The notes beneath the pieces are model-generated. The model had not been told where the DNA came from, did not search any database, and worked only from the letters and a program-made list of their open reading frames with translations. Position numbers and translations under genes: made by a program. A stretch of DNA of 64,000 nt from Nipponacmea schrenckii (lineage: Eukaryota; Mollusca; Gastropoda; Lottiidae): the NCBI GenBank assembly GCA_030562195.1, contig CM060202.1, positions 21,128,317-21,192,316 of the forward strand, read 5' to 3'. Positions within the stretch are counted from its first letter, which is position 1. The number at the start of each line of letters is the position of its first letter. Shown here piece by piece: positions 1-11,997 of the stretch.

Positions 1-371
1 AAAAACTTTTCAGCACCATGCAGTGTGTAACGAGGGAAACTTTTCAAGGCATGGACATAATTTTATCTGTTGAGATATCATTATCATGCACAGCCTGTAT
101 AAGTTCATAGGGCTTCGTTTATTATCCCGTATTACTAGCGAGAACCTACTCCGATTTGCTATAATGCACTGTATAATGATTATTTGAAGGATGATGGCGG
201 TGAGAAAGGGCAGTACAAGAATAATACTTACTGGGTGGACTTGGCCACCATGTCCTTGCTGGGGATATCCACCTTAAATATATAAAATACAACATATTAG
301 ACATATAACTTTTGTCGAGTTTTTCGTAGATATTACATAACTTGGGTAGAATACTGATAATGATGCTAAGT

Positions 372-760
372 AGGCGAAGATGAAGCAGATAATGTTGTTA
401 CTGCTGATGATGATAATGAAGAAGGCGATGAGGACGACGATGAAGATGATGACGATGATGAAGAAGAAGAGGAATGATGAGAAGCAAGAAGATGCAATAG
501 ATGAAAACGACGATGAGGACGATGATAGTAATAATGCTGCTGCAACAGATGATGATGATGAAGAAGTTGACGACGGACAGCGAAGACGACGACGACGACG
601 ACGATGACGATGATGAAGAACAAGAAGAATGATAAATATGAAGTACATGAAGAAGACGATGAGGACAATGACGATGATAGTAATAATGCAGCTGATGAAA
701 ATGAAGAAGACGATGACGACGACGTTGATGATTATGATGTGAAGAAAGACAGCACAATTA
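372..760. repeat. GAN trinucleotide microsatellite (GAT/GAC/GAA)
   Basis: This is imperfect trinucleotide repeat made of GAT, GAC and GAA. It opens long frames on both strands: acidic D/E-rich on plus, S/V/I-rich on minus. No start context, splice sites or family similarity supports a gene here. Confidence 0.9.
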
Positions 761-779
761 AATGAATCGAGTTTAAAGT

Positions 780-3700
780 CCAAACAATTTTTTTCTAATT
801 TTGAATAATAATCTTGATATTAAACCAAAAACACTATTTAACTAAAACTGTATGTCAATGGTAAAAAAATAAAAAGTAGGTTAAAAAATGTCATTCATTA
901 GTTTGAGACTTAGGGCTATTAGTTATTATGGTCTTGGCATATTATTATGTTTGAAAGAATTACAATAGTTCTATTTCTAGTCAGATGTCAGCATTGAGCA
1001 ATAGTAACGTCTTTTTCATCGATTTCCTTAGAATTATCAACACAATATATTACTAGGTCGAATATTGAGGTATTTTTTTGTTTGTTTTGGCAACAGGGAT
1101 AAAGGAAAAAACAGTTACCGACATGTAGAACGTTGGAGAATACGGAGTCCATATGAAAGGCCATATACTGCTATTATTATTCTGTAGGTACGGGTCTTTC
1201 GCGAATTTACACTAACTTTTTTCGAAAAAAATAATTTTTTTTGGTTTTCTGTTTTAAAAAATGTGTCTTTCCAGACCTGTAGATCATAAGATCGGAATGT
1301 AGAATTCTTCCCATTGTACACTTCGTCGTTGTTTTCATGGACTATCTAAATGACATGAAAAACGCTATTAGGTGTAGATTATTAATGTTACCGCTCTGTG
1401 GAAGTTTACAGGCGCAAATTTCATATGGAACGTCTCGGAGGGTTTTTCTCAAATAACATTTTTAAAGAAGAATTGATATGGTGCATTTTGTCTCAAATTT
1501 TGAGGTTTTTTTTAAAATGATATTTTTGAAATTATTTAAATTGAGTTGCGGTACAATTTCGGTATCGATACTACTCCCCCGGTGCCGCCTCTGCTTGAAG
1601 AAGCCTAGGATAAAGATTTCTCTTTTATGGTATTTTCGCTTCCACTTATAACAAGTAACGGTCGTAAAAGATAATTCTATTCATACTTTGGGGTCGCCTA
1701 CGTCAATGTATATCGGACATTACAATCGATTGACCTTAACAACTGTTTTATTTACCTTAGCAACGACATTCTTTTGAATATACATGAATGGGCTTGAGAT
1801 AGATTTGGCCTGATTTCTATTACAATATAAAATGATTGAGGTCTGAAATGGGTCAAGGGTCAAGGATAACTAACTGATTTCTCTGTGAATACTTAAGGTC
1901 TGATAAAATGACAAGATTATGAACTTCATAGTTACTAGAAATGTAAATAAACTTCAAACTAGGAATTTGCTTTTTTTCTCTCTTTTCCCTTATTGCTATT
2001 CGATTATTTCAAAAAATCTCAAGGAAAGACGGGTCGTTATTTAGAATTTCAAACTCCGATAATTTTAAAAATACATAGATTTGAAGGCTTGAATTTGAAA
2101 GTGAGCTGTAAACTCTATTACTGATTAGCTTAACTAAAAGTCCCGTTTCTTAGACTCTAATACGATTGGTAGAAAAATTAAAGGCAAGCCTATTCCTATG
2201 ATATAACAAATAAAATAGTTAACTTTCTCATAAAGTTTTCAAAAATAAAAAACAAAATACTTCGAACTGTTTTTGAATAATATTTTCAAACGTAATTTTA
2301 ACATTTCGTTTCAATTTATTTTTTTATTTTTCGATCAGGTAAATGTTAAATGTTTCGTACAATCTTTTTTGAATATAAATATAAGAATAAATAATTTGGT
2401 TTTAACAAATTATGATATTTCATTCAAATAGAAATATAAAAGTCAATTTTAATAATTTTATTATCTTGTACCAAAATCGATTCGAAACAGATAACGATAA
2501 TACTTCTGAAATAAATTTTAACATTTTTTGATTTTTGAGAATTTTGTAAATACTTTAACACCTTTTTACAAAATTTAAATGTAAAAATAAAAAAAGCGAT
2601 GAAATTTAGGAATTTAAAATATTGATTAAAAAATTATAATTTAGGTAAAATTTCAAAAGTACAAAAATATTGAAAAAAAAATTGTTGCACAATATATTTT
2701 TAGGGTTGACCACCATTAGCGTCCAGACAGGTGCGAATCCAATAAATAGTGTCCAAGTACATTACTTTTAATTTATTCATTTGCACATTTTCGGAATTTT
2801 CAATACTTAAAAATTAACACCTCGTTACACAATTTCTAAAAAATGTAAAATACAAATTTTTGGATTATTACTAAAATAACAAAATATTGAAACAAAGCCG
2901 AGAAAAGTCAGCTACCAACTGAATTTGAATTTTAAATTCTGGATAACAATGAGAAGAATGGTCATCTTCTGGAATTTATTCAAATTAAAACAAATACCAG
3001 AATTCTTACCTTTGCTCGACATTGTAGAAGTTCTGCTTACCAACTGACTTACTACAGGTTCCGAGGGCGGGGTATAGGGTGTGGGTCACGTGATTATATT
3101 ACCTTTCATACAAAACATTCAGAAATAGACTGAAATTGAAAAGGTTTTTTGGTTGGTTTTAAATGCCACATGTACTGACTTCCAATTTTGCAGAATTTCT
3201 AAAATCGCGGATAGCAGTTATTGCAAAAAGCTTTAAAACTTCTGCAAAAGCATTTCGAATCGTATTTCCTTTATTAGAATGAGCGTGTAATAATTCGGGC
3301 TTTAGGTTCTGGGGTGCGACAGTAAGGGCATTCTACACGAGCCTAGTGAAAGGAGTCAAGTTTGTTTTGGTGATGGGAGGGTGTAAATACCAGATAAAAC
3401 TTTGACCCCTTCTATTTGTTAGGGTCATTATCTCAATGAAAGTCAATGTTGTTCAAACATAGAATATTAGTAACATTTTAAGATTGTTCTAAAGGGCAGT
3501 TCACATTTTCTATCCGAATTAACAGTTACAAATCAAAGGAATCACTGGAGTTTTACGTCCTACTGAATTAACCGTAAGAGCCTTAAAAGTAAAAGTTTCT
3601 ACGGATTTTAACCGTATATTATCAAATTGGTCAATCAGTCAACCTATTTCCTTCAACGTAAAACTCCTTAGGTTTATTCTACCCCTCGACTGTATCGCGG

Positions 3701-5300
3701 TATCGTGTAGGACACTTATAAGTCGCTCAGTTTACTTGTCGATCTTGGTACTGGGAGAGGGGGGGGGGGGTGACAAAACATTGCAGCATATCTTGAAATG
3801 TGATGATAGACTCTGGACCCTAACTGTTCAGCTTTGTTAAGATAGTCAAAGTTGTGTCAAATGTGGCTTTCTTAGGGTGAAAATTCTGAAATACTAACGA
3901 ACCAAAAGTGATAGGAGTAACTTTTATGCCCTTTTACCTATGGTATATCACGTCGGAAAGAACGGGTAGGGCCAGGGATAGCCCCCCCCCCCTTCGTATA
4001 ACGGTATTGCTGTTGATCGCTATGTTGTGAGGTAAGATAGTGGGCTTCAAATATATCTCGGCCGGTGTGGGATGAGCTTGAAGAAGTATCTAAGTAGTTT
4101 TGGTTGTTTTCAGGGTTTGTATATTGACGATAGTATTATAAATATCAAGAGACCTATATTTAGGTATCAATTGAAAGGAATTGGGTGATAATGTATGACC
4201 CTGGACAATTTATTGACATCACAAAAGAGATATTCCTCATTCTTTCAAATCGGCGACTACGATTTGTATGAGTGTTGAACACCTATTTCAATTCAATTCA
4301 TTTTCCTGTACCATTTAATGTCCGTGGTTCGCTTAGTGATTGCTTTGGGTGTACTTGAACTGTACAAAATTCCAATAATTCATTCAAAAATATACTTTCT
4401 TTTACTATATATATATTGGGAGAGGATTCTTTCTTGACATAAAATGTATATCACAAGACGACAAAAGTGCAAATACCATTTCTCGCCGAGGTTTTTTCAA
4501 TTTTATCGACCAGTGGTGATATTTTTTACATCAAGAAAAACCAATTTGAGTTTATAAATAATATTTTTTTTTTAATTAAAACAAAAATTAAATAATAAAA
4601 AAACAAATCAAAGTTTTTAAATACAAATAATACAAAAAATCAAAGTTTAAAAAAATAAGAAAGTTTATATATAGGCCACCGAACAAATTGTTCATTTCCT
4701 ATTTTTCTGATTAAAATGCGGAACTGGACGTATTGTATCTTTTCTGTACGTCCCCATAATTTATATATCTTATTCAGTCATGGATGTGGTGACTTATGTT
4801 AACTTGCATTGTGGAATCCAATCTAGATTAGGGAGGACTAGTTGTAGTCACCCTCAGACAATTACGAAACGAAACTGAATCAGAGTGTTTAGCATAGATT
4901 CTGGATTTTCTATGTAACTAATGTTTATATACATGTAGTTGTTGAATGCAGCCTAGATCAGGGAGGATATTTGATTGATTTAATAATGATCCCAGATGAA
5001 AAGAAAAATAAGAAAAAGGTTCCCAATCACAGATTCAATAATACCGGAGTCTAAAACTAATGGCGTTTCTATAGGAGGATTTCAAAACCCACCCCCCAGA
5101 AAAGAGACGAACAGTGCTTCACACAACCCCGCTCCCAGAAAAGATGCTTGCACGACTTCCCGCGACTCCCAATAACATCAATTTTGTATCATTTTACATC
5201 ATGAAAGAATTACTGTGGCCCCTATGAAAAATTTAATTTCCCCTATTCGATCCCTTACCTAATACATCCTATAAGCGCCACTATTTAAAACGTCCAAATC
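780..5300. other. Gene-free AT-rich stretch
   Basis: I see no coding exon in this stretch. It is strongly AT-rich, most of all around 2.2-2.9 kb and 4.55-4.68 kb, with a G homopolymer near 3760 and a C homopolymer near 3985. The block at 4430-4560 resembles the dispersed element also seen at 52.4-52.6 kb and 55.1-55.25 kb. Position 1-60 holds a SINE tail fragment containing the CCATGCAGTGTG segment. Confidence 0.6.
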
Positions 5301-5309
5301 TAGGACCGA

Positions 5310-8162
5310 TTAACCAATGTTTACATAGGTGGTGAGTCGTACAGACACTACTATAGCGTAGATAATGACAGAAATAATCCAAATTAGTCCCAAAATCAAG
5401 CTCACTATAGCAAATGTCTTGGCAGTCTGCCCATGAGACTGAGCTGTGCTAAAATCCATTCTATTGCTGGCTTCTCGAGACTGAAATGAAAAACAAAAAA
5501 TATAAAATGACAGAAAAAGCCCATCTTTACAATGTCAAGCTATTACAAACTTCATCTTATACATCTTTACAGTGTCAAGTTATCACAAACTTCATCTTAT
5601 ACATCTTCACAATGTCAAGCTTACATAACTTCATCTTATACATCTCCACAATGTCAAGCTATTACAGACTTTATCTTATAAATCTTCACAATGTCAAGTT
5701 ATTACAGACATCATCTTATACATCTTCACAATGTCAAGCTATTACAAAGTTCATCTTATACACCATTACAAAGTCAAGCTTTTACAAACTTCATCTCATA
5801 CATCTTCACAATGTCAAGCTATTACAATCTTTATCTTATACATCTTCACAATGGCAAGCTAGTACAAACTTCATGTTATACATCTTCACAATGTCAATCT
5901 ATTACAAACTTCATCTTATACATCTTCACAATGTCAAGTTATTACAGACATCATCTTATACATCTTCACAATGTCAAGCTATTACAAAGTTCATCTTATA
6001 CATCATTACAAAGTCAAGCTTTTACAAACTTCATCTCATACATCTTCACAATGTCAAGCTATTACAATCTTCATCTTATACATCTTCACAATGGCAAGCT
6101 AGTACAAACTTCATGTTATACATCTTCACAAAGTCAATCTATTACAAACTTCATCTTATACATCTTCACAATGTCAATCTATTACAAAGTTCATCTTATA
6201 CATCTTCACAATGTCAAGCTATTACAAACTTCATCTTATACATCTTCACAATGTCAATCTATTACAAACTTCATCTTATACATCTTCACAATGTCAAGCT
6301 ATTACAAACTTCACATTATCAAAAATACAGCCAATTAGAGGCCTCGACAAAAAGAAAAAAACACAAAATGATATGTTTACAACCTTTATTTCAAGGCTTC
6401 TGGTTGGCTATATATCCAGGAGCACAATTCAATAAAATATCTGCATCATATGAACCATTGAAAGAAGTCTCTGATATCCAGACCTCTGTTGTTCATGAGG
6501 AGTTCAATGACACTTTCAAGGGAGATAACTAAATGAAAGGAATAAGTTAAAGATATAACTTACATGGCTGGAGTACAGTAGGGCACAAATTCCAGTTGGC
6601 CAAAAACAAAACAGACATGTTAACATTGACAACAAAAAGTAATCATTTGGTTTGTTGACGATAGCAGTTGGCGGGGAAACCTGCAATAATGATAATTATG
6701 ATAATGATTATGATAATGATGATGATGATGAGAATCAGGATGAGGATCAGGATAATGGAATATATTAGGTGGTCTTATTCTGATCACAGAAAATAATCTT
6801 TATCCCAAGACAATCTGCTATCTGTTAATCTACGATGTTTTCTGAATATTTGGACTATTTGTTCTACTTACAACGATGTTGGTTCCCGCTGGATATTGTG
6901 GCTGAACGGGGTAGCCTTGTTGCATTGGGTAGCCTTGTTGCATTGGGTAACCTTGCTGTGGGTGCCCCTGTTGTGGTACATCTTTTGCGGATGTCCTTGT
7001 GGGTGCCCCTGTTGCGGCTGTCCTTGTTGTGGGTGCCCTTGTTGCGGGTGCCCCTGTTGTGGGTGTCCTTGTGGGTGCCGCTGTTGCGGACCCTTAAAGC
7101 CCTCTTCATCAGCTTTATATGCAACATTATCGGAACTGTATACCCCTGGAGGTAATAATAATAAATAACTCTTAATTTTACAAAGGGACAGATTCACCAT
7201 AACTTCAATCAGTATACTAGAACTTAGCTAAGATAATCAGTAATAATGTTCACAACCAACCGTCAAAATTGGAACCTTCAAATCTATAAGTGTCTAGTTT
7301 TATCCGGGTCTTGAAAGTTGAAATGACAACTCTTACATTTTGGAGGCTGATAATGTAGAGAAATAGACAGTATCCTAAAACTCTTAGTTTTTTTTTAATG
7401 CATTATGCGATAGATTTTCCTGTATTTCTAATTTCTGTTAGTTCTAAACGTTATGTACATATATTCTGGACCCTAATCAAACCTGTCCTATTAAAATGAG
7501 CTTCAAAGTTTATCATATATACTTGATGAGATTATTTAATTCTCGGAAGTGATTACTCCTCTTCTATTTATGTGGGCGGTTACAGAATTGAAATAAAATC
7601 AATGGAGATTTACGTCCTATTTTTCTGCACTGTATATGTTCATGAAGACGGGCAACGTCATACAGTATGCAATGAGAGCAATATAACCATAACATGAGCA
7701 AAAGCCTGCTCTTTTTCGACGTCCCAACTGTCTGTAGCACACGGGTTTATTGTCTCACCAGAACGATAGAAGATGTTTTAATCTCTCTATCTTGCATTGT
7801 TGATAAGGGGAAAAACCGGATTGAAAAACTGAAAATTTGAAAATGCGATTTTTATCATTAAAAAGGGTCGTTTTGTTGCCTTTTATGTATCAAAAATATT
7901 TTTTAGTTTTTATTCCCATCATTTCAATTTTCAATCAGATGTCCTGTATTGATTAATTGTATATGACGTCAATAACGTCAATGACGTTAAAATACGCTTA
8001 GTTTTAGTGGAATTGCACAAACCACTGACGTCTGATTGAAATAAAATGGTGTATATCAATGCTCTCACTGTGCCATATACACCCCTTTCATAATTCGGAT
8101 TGAAATGCACCATCGAATACAAACGCTTCCAAAAACTATCTCTTACCGGCTTGTTTATCCAT
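5310..8162 (-). CDS. Dispanin/CD225 (IFITM-like) gene 1, four exons, frameshifted in exon 2
   Basis: The exons on minus are 8147-8162 (starts MDKQA), 6872-7145, 6564-6680 and 5310-5480 (stop TAA at 5310-5312). All introns are GT-AG. Exon 3 gives KPNDYFLLSML and CFWPTGICALLYSS, which is the first CD225 membrane segment. Exon 4 gives SREASNRMDFSTAQ and the second hydrophobic segment, ending TYVNIG. The intron between YSS and SRE sits where CD225 genes usually have one. Family members are small membrane proteins of the plasma or endosomal membrane; vertebrate IFITMs restrict fusion of enveloped viruses, but a role here is inference. Exon 2 encodes a P/Q/G/H-rich tail of GHPQQ repeats. It is 274 nt, one base short of the length that would keep exon 3 in frame, and the frame changes near 6975. 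The cause is an assembly or sequencing indel or a disabling mutation. Without it the product would be about 190 residues. Confidence 0.87.
5515..6320. repeat. 40-bp tandem repeat with 240-bp higher-order unit
   Basis: About 20 units of roughly 40 bp carry the core CTTCACAATGTCAAGCTATT. Variant units recur six units apart: the 60 bp at 5701-5760 match 5941-6000. This shows a 240-bp higher-order unit duplicated as a block. The array lies in the last intron of dispanin gene 1 and opens long frames on plus that are not genes. Confidence 0.93.
6684..6750. repeat. GATAAT/GAT microsatellite
   Basis: Short degenerate run of GATAAT and GAT in the second intron of dispanin gene 1. Confidence 0.8.
7605..7795 (-). 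mobile_element. SINE family 1 fragment, minus orientation
   Basis: The stretch holds the SINE 3' landmarks in reverse: TTTACGTCCTA, TCTGCAC, GAAGACGGGCAACGTCAT, then TGTAGCACACGGG and TTTATTGTC. The tRNA-like head is missing. It sits in the first intron of dispanin gene 1. Confidence 0.75.
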
Positions 8163-8183
8163 CTTAATCGCTGAACTGCTCCT

Positions 8184-8196
8184 CTCTTATATAGAG
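8184..8196 (-). promoter_or_regulatory. Possible TATA box of dispanin gene 1
   Basis: TATATAAGAG on minus lies about 25 bp upstream of the start codon at 8162. A normal TATA spacing would leave almost no 5' UTR, so this is only a candidate. Confidence 0.35.
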
Positions 8197-8199
8197 CTC

Positions 8200-9190
8200 A
8201 AAAAGTTTAATATTTGATTATTTGAGAACAAAACTGATTGAATTTCAATTCTCTCAAGTTTTAAGAAGATGTGAGTTTATATATCTTCATTTTATCTACA
8301 GATTACAAAATATAAACACGTGATGTATAGTGTATTTATGAAGATAATATTACGTACGAACGAAAGTAAAACGTTATGAACGTCATAATATAGACATTTT
8401 TGTAACGTTATGTATCTTTTATTATATTTATAATATGTTATATTTGTAATTTTCCGATATATTTTGAAATCATAGATTTATATGCTAAGCTAATGTTATT
8501 ACTATTTGGTGAATGTTCTGTAGAAATATCTATGTTGTTGTTATGTTGCGACATTTTGAGAAGCGAGAAATCAAAAAATCTACAGTGAAAGTTCTGCTGA
8601 AGCTCTATTATCAAACATAATAATTGAATGAATACTTCTAGAATATTTTTTTCTTCGACGTTTTTTCCAATCATCTGGGACGTTATTCTTGAAAACTTAA
8701 CTTTAGATGATTTTAGTATTCCAGTCGTCTGGGGCCTTATTCTCTAAAACTTAAGTTAAGATGATTTTATTGAATCAGATTACTGTATTTCTTAAAAAAA
8801 CTGGAAATTATCTTAATAACATGTAAGGTTTGGGGAATAGGGCCCCTAAACCATGTCCAACGTGTCACGTGATTACGTGATTCCGTTTTTGTTAGGGCAG
8901 ACAGAACATTGTCAAAAAACAAGTTATTTACAAAAATATTTTATATCAAAAAATTGAACAAACATTTTAGATTAAAAAACAAAGATTCTGGAAATTCACA
9001 ATAATGAAATGGATGTAGGGATTTAAACTGAGGACTGATAATTTTATAAAATCATAAATCTGATAAAAAAATTAACTAAATATATTTCTCTATATCCTTA
9101 TCTTGCACTGCTAACCGACCCCCCCCCCCCCCCAACCACTCCAAACCCTCCTCCCTCTCCGGATCCCTCCTACAGTTTGCTCTCAAACTC
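8200..9190. other. Intergenic spacer between dispanin genes 1 and 2
   Basis: No coding exon seen. At 8660-8850 two degenerate copies of a motif around CTTAAGTTAAGATGATTTTA lie in tandem; related sequence occurs at 63.18-63.39 kb. A C homopolymer lies at 9119-9133. Confidence 0.55.
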
Positions 9191-9193
9191 CCC

Positions 9194-11674
9194 TCAACCA
9201 TTGTAATCATTATAATTCTTATCATAACTAGAGACAACACTTGCGACATAAGTAGCGGCCACAATAGCATAAATTATAACAGCAATAATCCAGATGAGGC
9301 CAATCACCAGACTTATTATTGAGAAAATCTTGGCCATTCGTCCATCACTTTCGGCTTGGGCAAAGTCCAGTCGATCGCTGGAACTGCGAGACTGAAAAAT
9401 AAAGAATACGGTGTTACGCCAAAACGACAGTGATGACGTGACGTCTTAAAGGTTCTTTTTGACGTTGTGACAACCGATAAACATCCTCACCGTTCTAAAT
9501 TTAGGATAGTTAATAAGTTTTAAGTGTTTCTGAGGAATGCATTTAGACAGGACAATAGTGTTATATATTCTAGATTATCCCATACTTGACATGAAAAATA
9601 AAAATTTCAAATTTGTTTTAGATGAGATTTTTCTCATGTACTATGTCTGTGATGCATTCTAGATCAAAAAAAAAAAAAAAAAATTCAAATTTTTAGTTGG
9701 ATAAAAGTGATATTCTTGTAGACCATTGAATAGCCCATTGAATAAACATATTGGTATTCGATGGGCGGGGCCAAAGGCTGTCATTGTTTAACGCATTTGC
9801 TTATTTCCATTAGAACCATTTGTTTTAGATGAGTTTTTTTCTTATGTACTATGTCTGTGATGAATACTAGATAAAAAAAAATCAAAATTTTTCAAATGGA
9901 TAAAAATTATATTCTTGTTTCCCGTTGAAAACAGGCCATTGAATAACTATTTTGGTATTCGATGGGCGGGGCCAAAGGCCGTCATCGTTCAACGCTTTCG
10001 CTTTATTTATCAGTAAATTTGAGATTTATATTTTTCATATTAGGTATAGGATAAATAGGATATCCAATGGCTATTTCGTGGATATGGTTTTAATGCCACT
10101 CATGGCATAAAAACCATATCCACTCGTAGCCATAGGATATCCTCTATATAATCTTATAAATTAAATTCCAAATATCAGAGGAATTCTATGTCAAATTTTA
10201 CACAAAGTCTATCTCAGATAAAAAGGACTCAAAAAAAAAAAAAAAAAAAAAAAAATGAAAATATATTTTTACGTTTGATGAATAGCTTAATGCAGTGTGC
10301 AATGAAGGGAATTCTGTTAGGATATATATATATTTTCGTGACTTCTTCTTTATTGAAAGAGAACAATCATGCTTAGGCCTATTGCAGTGAGATTTTTTTT
10401 TGGGTATGTCTATAAACAGAAATGCTCAAGACGAGTGTTACTTATATCATCAAAATAGAACGAAACAACTATATTTTACAAGGATAACAACTTAGTTTCA
10501 TAGTTAAGGATCCTTTCTACCAGCTGGTCCTTGGTCAAACCTCTTGGTATTGATTTTACAAGGATAACAACTTAGTTTCATAGTTAAGGATCCTTTCTAT
10601 TAGCTGGTCCTTGGTCAAACCTCTTGGTATTGATTTTACAAGGACAACAACTTAGGTTCACAAGGATCCTTTCTACCAGCTGGCCCTTGGTCAAACCTCT
10701 TGGTATTGATTTTACAAGGACAACAACTTAGGTTCACAAGGATCCTTTCTACCAGCTGGTCCTTTTAAAACTCCTTGGCATTGATTTTAACTGTAACTAA
10801 GCACATGACGTCATATAAAGAGCCAGTCAAACTGCTTTAGAAGCCCACAAAAAGAGAAATAATGATACTTACATTGCAAGAGAACACCAGAGCAACGATA
10901 CCAGTTGGCCAAAAACAGCACAAACATGTTAACAGTGAAAACACAAAGAAATCATTTGGTCGTGGGTTCGCGATGATGGTTGTTGCTGGTTGGCCAACCT
11001 GAAATAAATTAAAAGGGAACATTATAACGTAAATGAAATGAAATGTAAAATGAAAGAAATTCGAAATGGTATGAATTTGAAATAATGTAAATGAAAATAA
11101 AATGAAATTTAATCAAATCAAATCAAAAATGAAATGAATTTAAATCAATATTAAAATTAAAAATGAAATTAAATCCAATATGAAAATTAATTGAAATACA
11201 TGTATCATATTTAGGGGTGTTATTCACATTTTTCCAAATATATATTACACCACCAACGTCTATGAAACATTCTTTCAGTGATTGTTAGGATTGTTGTCGA
11301 ACTGCAAGTCATATTCAAACCTAGAAAGACTTCAGTAATAAAGACATTGAAATAAGGTGAAATAATTTCACTTACCACGACATTGGTAGAGTGTTGTTGC
11401 ATTGGGTAACCTTGCTGTGGGTAACCTTGCTGGGGGTAACCTTGTTGCGGGTAACCTTGTTGCGGGTAACTTTGCTCTCCTTTGTAACCATGGTTATCTG
11501 TACTGTAAGCTTCTAAAATAGAGAAGCATGAATTTATTATTACAAAGTAGCTGACACATCTAATCAGTCACGAGATCGTTAGATATTTGAATACCCCCTC
11601 CCCCTATTCTAGGGCTCAAATAACACTACAGTAATCCGAACTAACGATACCTGTCTTGATTTCTTACTTGTCAT
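9194..11674 (-). CDS. Dispanin/CD225 (IFITM-like) gene 2, four exons, intact
   Basis: The exons on minus are 11668-11674 (ATG ACA A), 11376-11512, 10873-10998 and 9194-9391 (TGA at 9194-9196). All introns are GT-AG and the phases agree, giving about 155 residues. Residues 4-48 are Y/P/Q/G-rich with about four GYPQQ repeats. Residues 60-90 hold PRPNDFFVFSLL and CLCCFWPTGIVALVFS, the first CD225 membrane segment; Cys73, Cys75 and Cys76 lie where IFITMs are palmitoylated. Residues 91-110 form the loop starting SRSSSDRLDFAQA. Residues 113-140 are the second hydrophobic segment. The tail is Tyr/Asn-rich. Exon 3 and exon 4 break at the same place as in genes 1 and 3. The start exon is tiny, and 18827-18842 is an alternative. 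Function beyond the family assignment is not visible. Confidence 0.9.
9613..10020. repeat. About 210-bp sequence present twice in tandem
   Basis: 9613-9805 and 9823-10010 are diverged direct copies. Both contain TTTTAGATGAG, ACTATGTCTGTGATG and ATTCGATGGGCGGGGCCAAA. They lie in the last intron of dispanin gene 2. Confidence 0.85.
10057..10143. repeat. Near-perfect palindrome (hairpin), about 40-bp arms
   Basis: The left arm starts AGGATATCCAATGGCTA and includes GTGGATATGGTTTTAATGCC. The right arm is its reverse complement with a few mismatches and a one-base bulge. The centre is about five bases near 10098-10103. It may be a fold-back or MITE-like element. Confidence 0.9.
10216..10256. repeat. 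Poly-A run
   Basis: A-rich homopolymer inside an intron of dispanin gene 2. Its likely origin is retroposon tail or slippage. Confidence 0.7.
10470..10795 (-). repeat. 80-bp satellite, four units (SINE family 2 related)
   Basis: Four units contain ACAAGGATAACAACTTAG, AAGGATCCTTTCTACCAGCT and GGTCAAACCTCTTGGTATTG. The same unit occurs in opposite orientation at 32.6-32.96 kb, where it follows a SINE, and as about 1.3 units at 51.56-51.66 kb. Confidence 0.9.
11026..11200. repeat. Degenerate GAAAT/AAATC-rich low-complexity block
   Basis: Low-complexity sequence of AAATGAAAT, AAATCAAATC and similar words. It lies in the intron before the first CD225 exon of dispanin gene 2. Confidence 0.7.
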
Positions 11675-11997
11675 GTTGTCGCAGCTGTGTAACCTGATCC
11701 GTAACTATTAGTAACTATCAATATGTTTGGCATGGATCAGTTACTGATATACTCTCAACCAGTCAGACTGATTTGGTCATGACAGGTGAGTGGTGTTGGT
11801 CAGATTTAGAAAAGGATTGTGTGGAGTTATGCCAAGATGTAGCGGAGGATTGATGTGATGTTGTTTTTAGCAGTTCCTAATGTGAAGATATATATACGAT
11901 TGTTTAAGTTCCTGTGTTGTATTATATGAACCTCTAAAACGTTACAGCTGTACATAATTTACTCTTTGCACACTGCATATGTCGGATGTCTGTTATA

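Noticed and set aside
274..783. Overlapping long frames on both strands (acidic on plus, S/V/I-rich on minus)
   Set aside because: They are produced by a GAN trinucleotide microsatellite; no splice sites, start context or known domain.
5486..6532. 348-codon open frame on plus
   Set aside because: It is the 40-bp tandem array read through; the repeat has no stop in this frame, and the real gene here is a dispanin on the other strand with the array in its intron.
6835..7168. Plus-strand Cys/Gly- and Leu/Val-rich frames
   Set aside because: Shadows of the repetitive second exon of dispanin gene 1 on minus.
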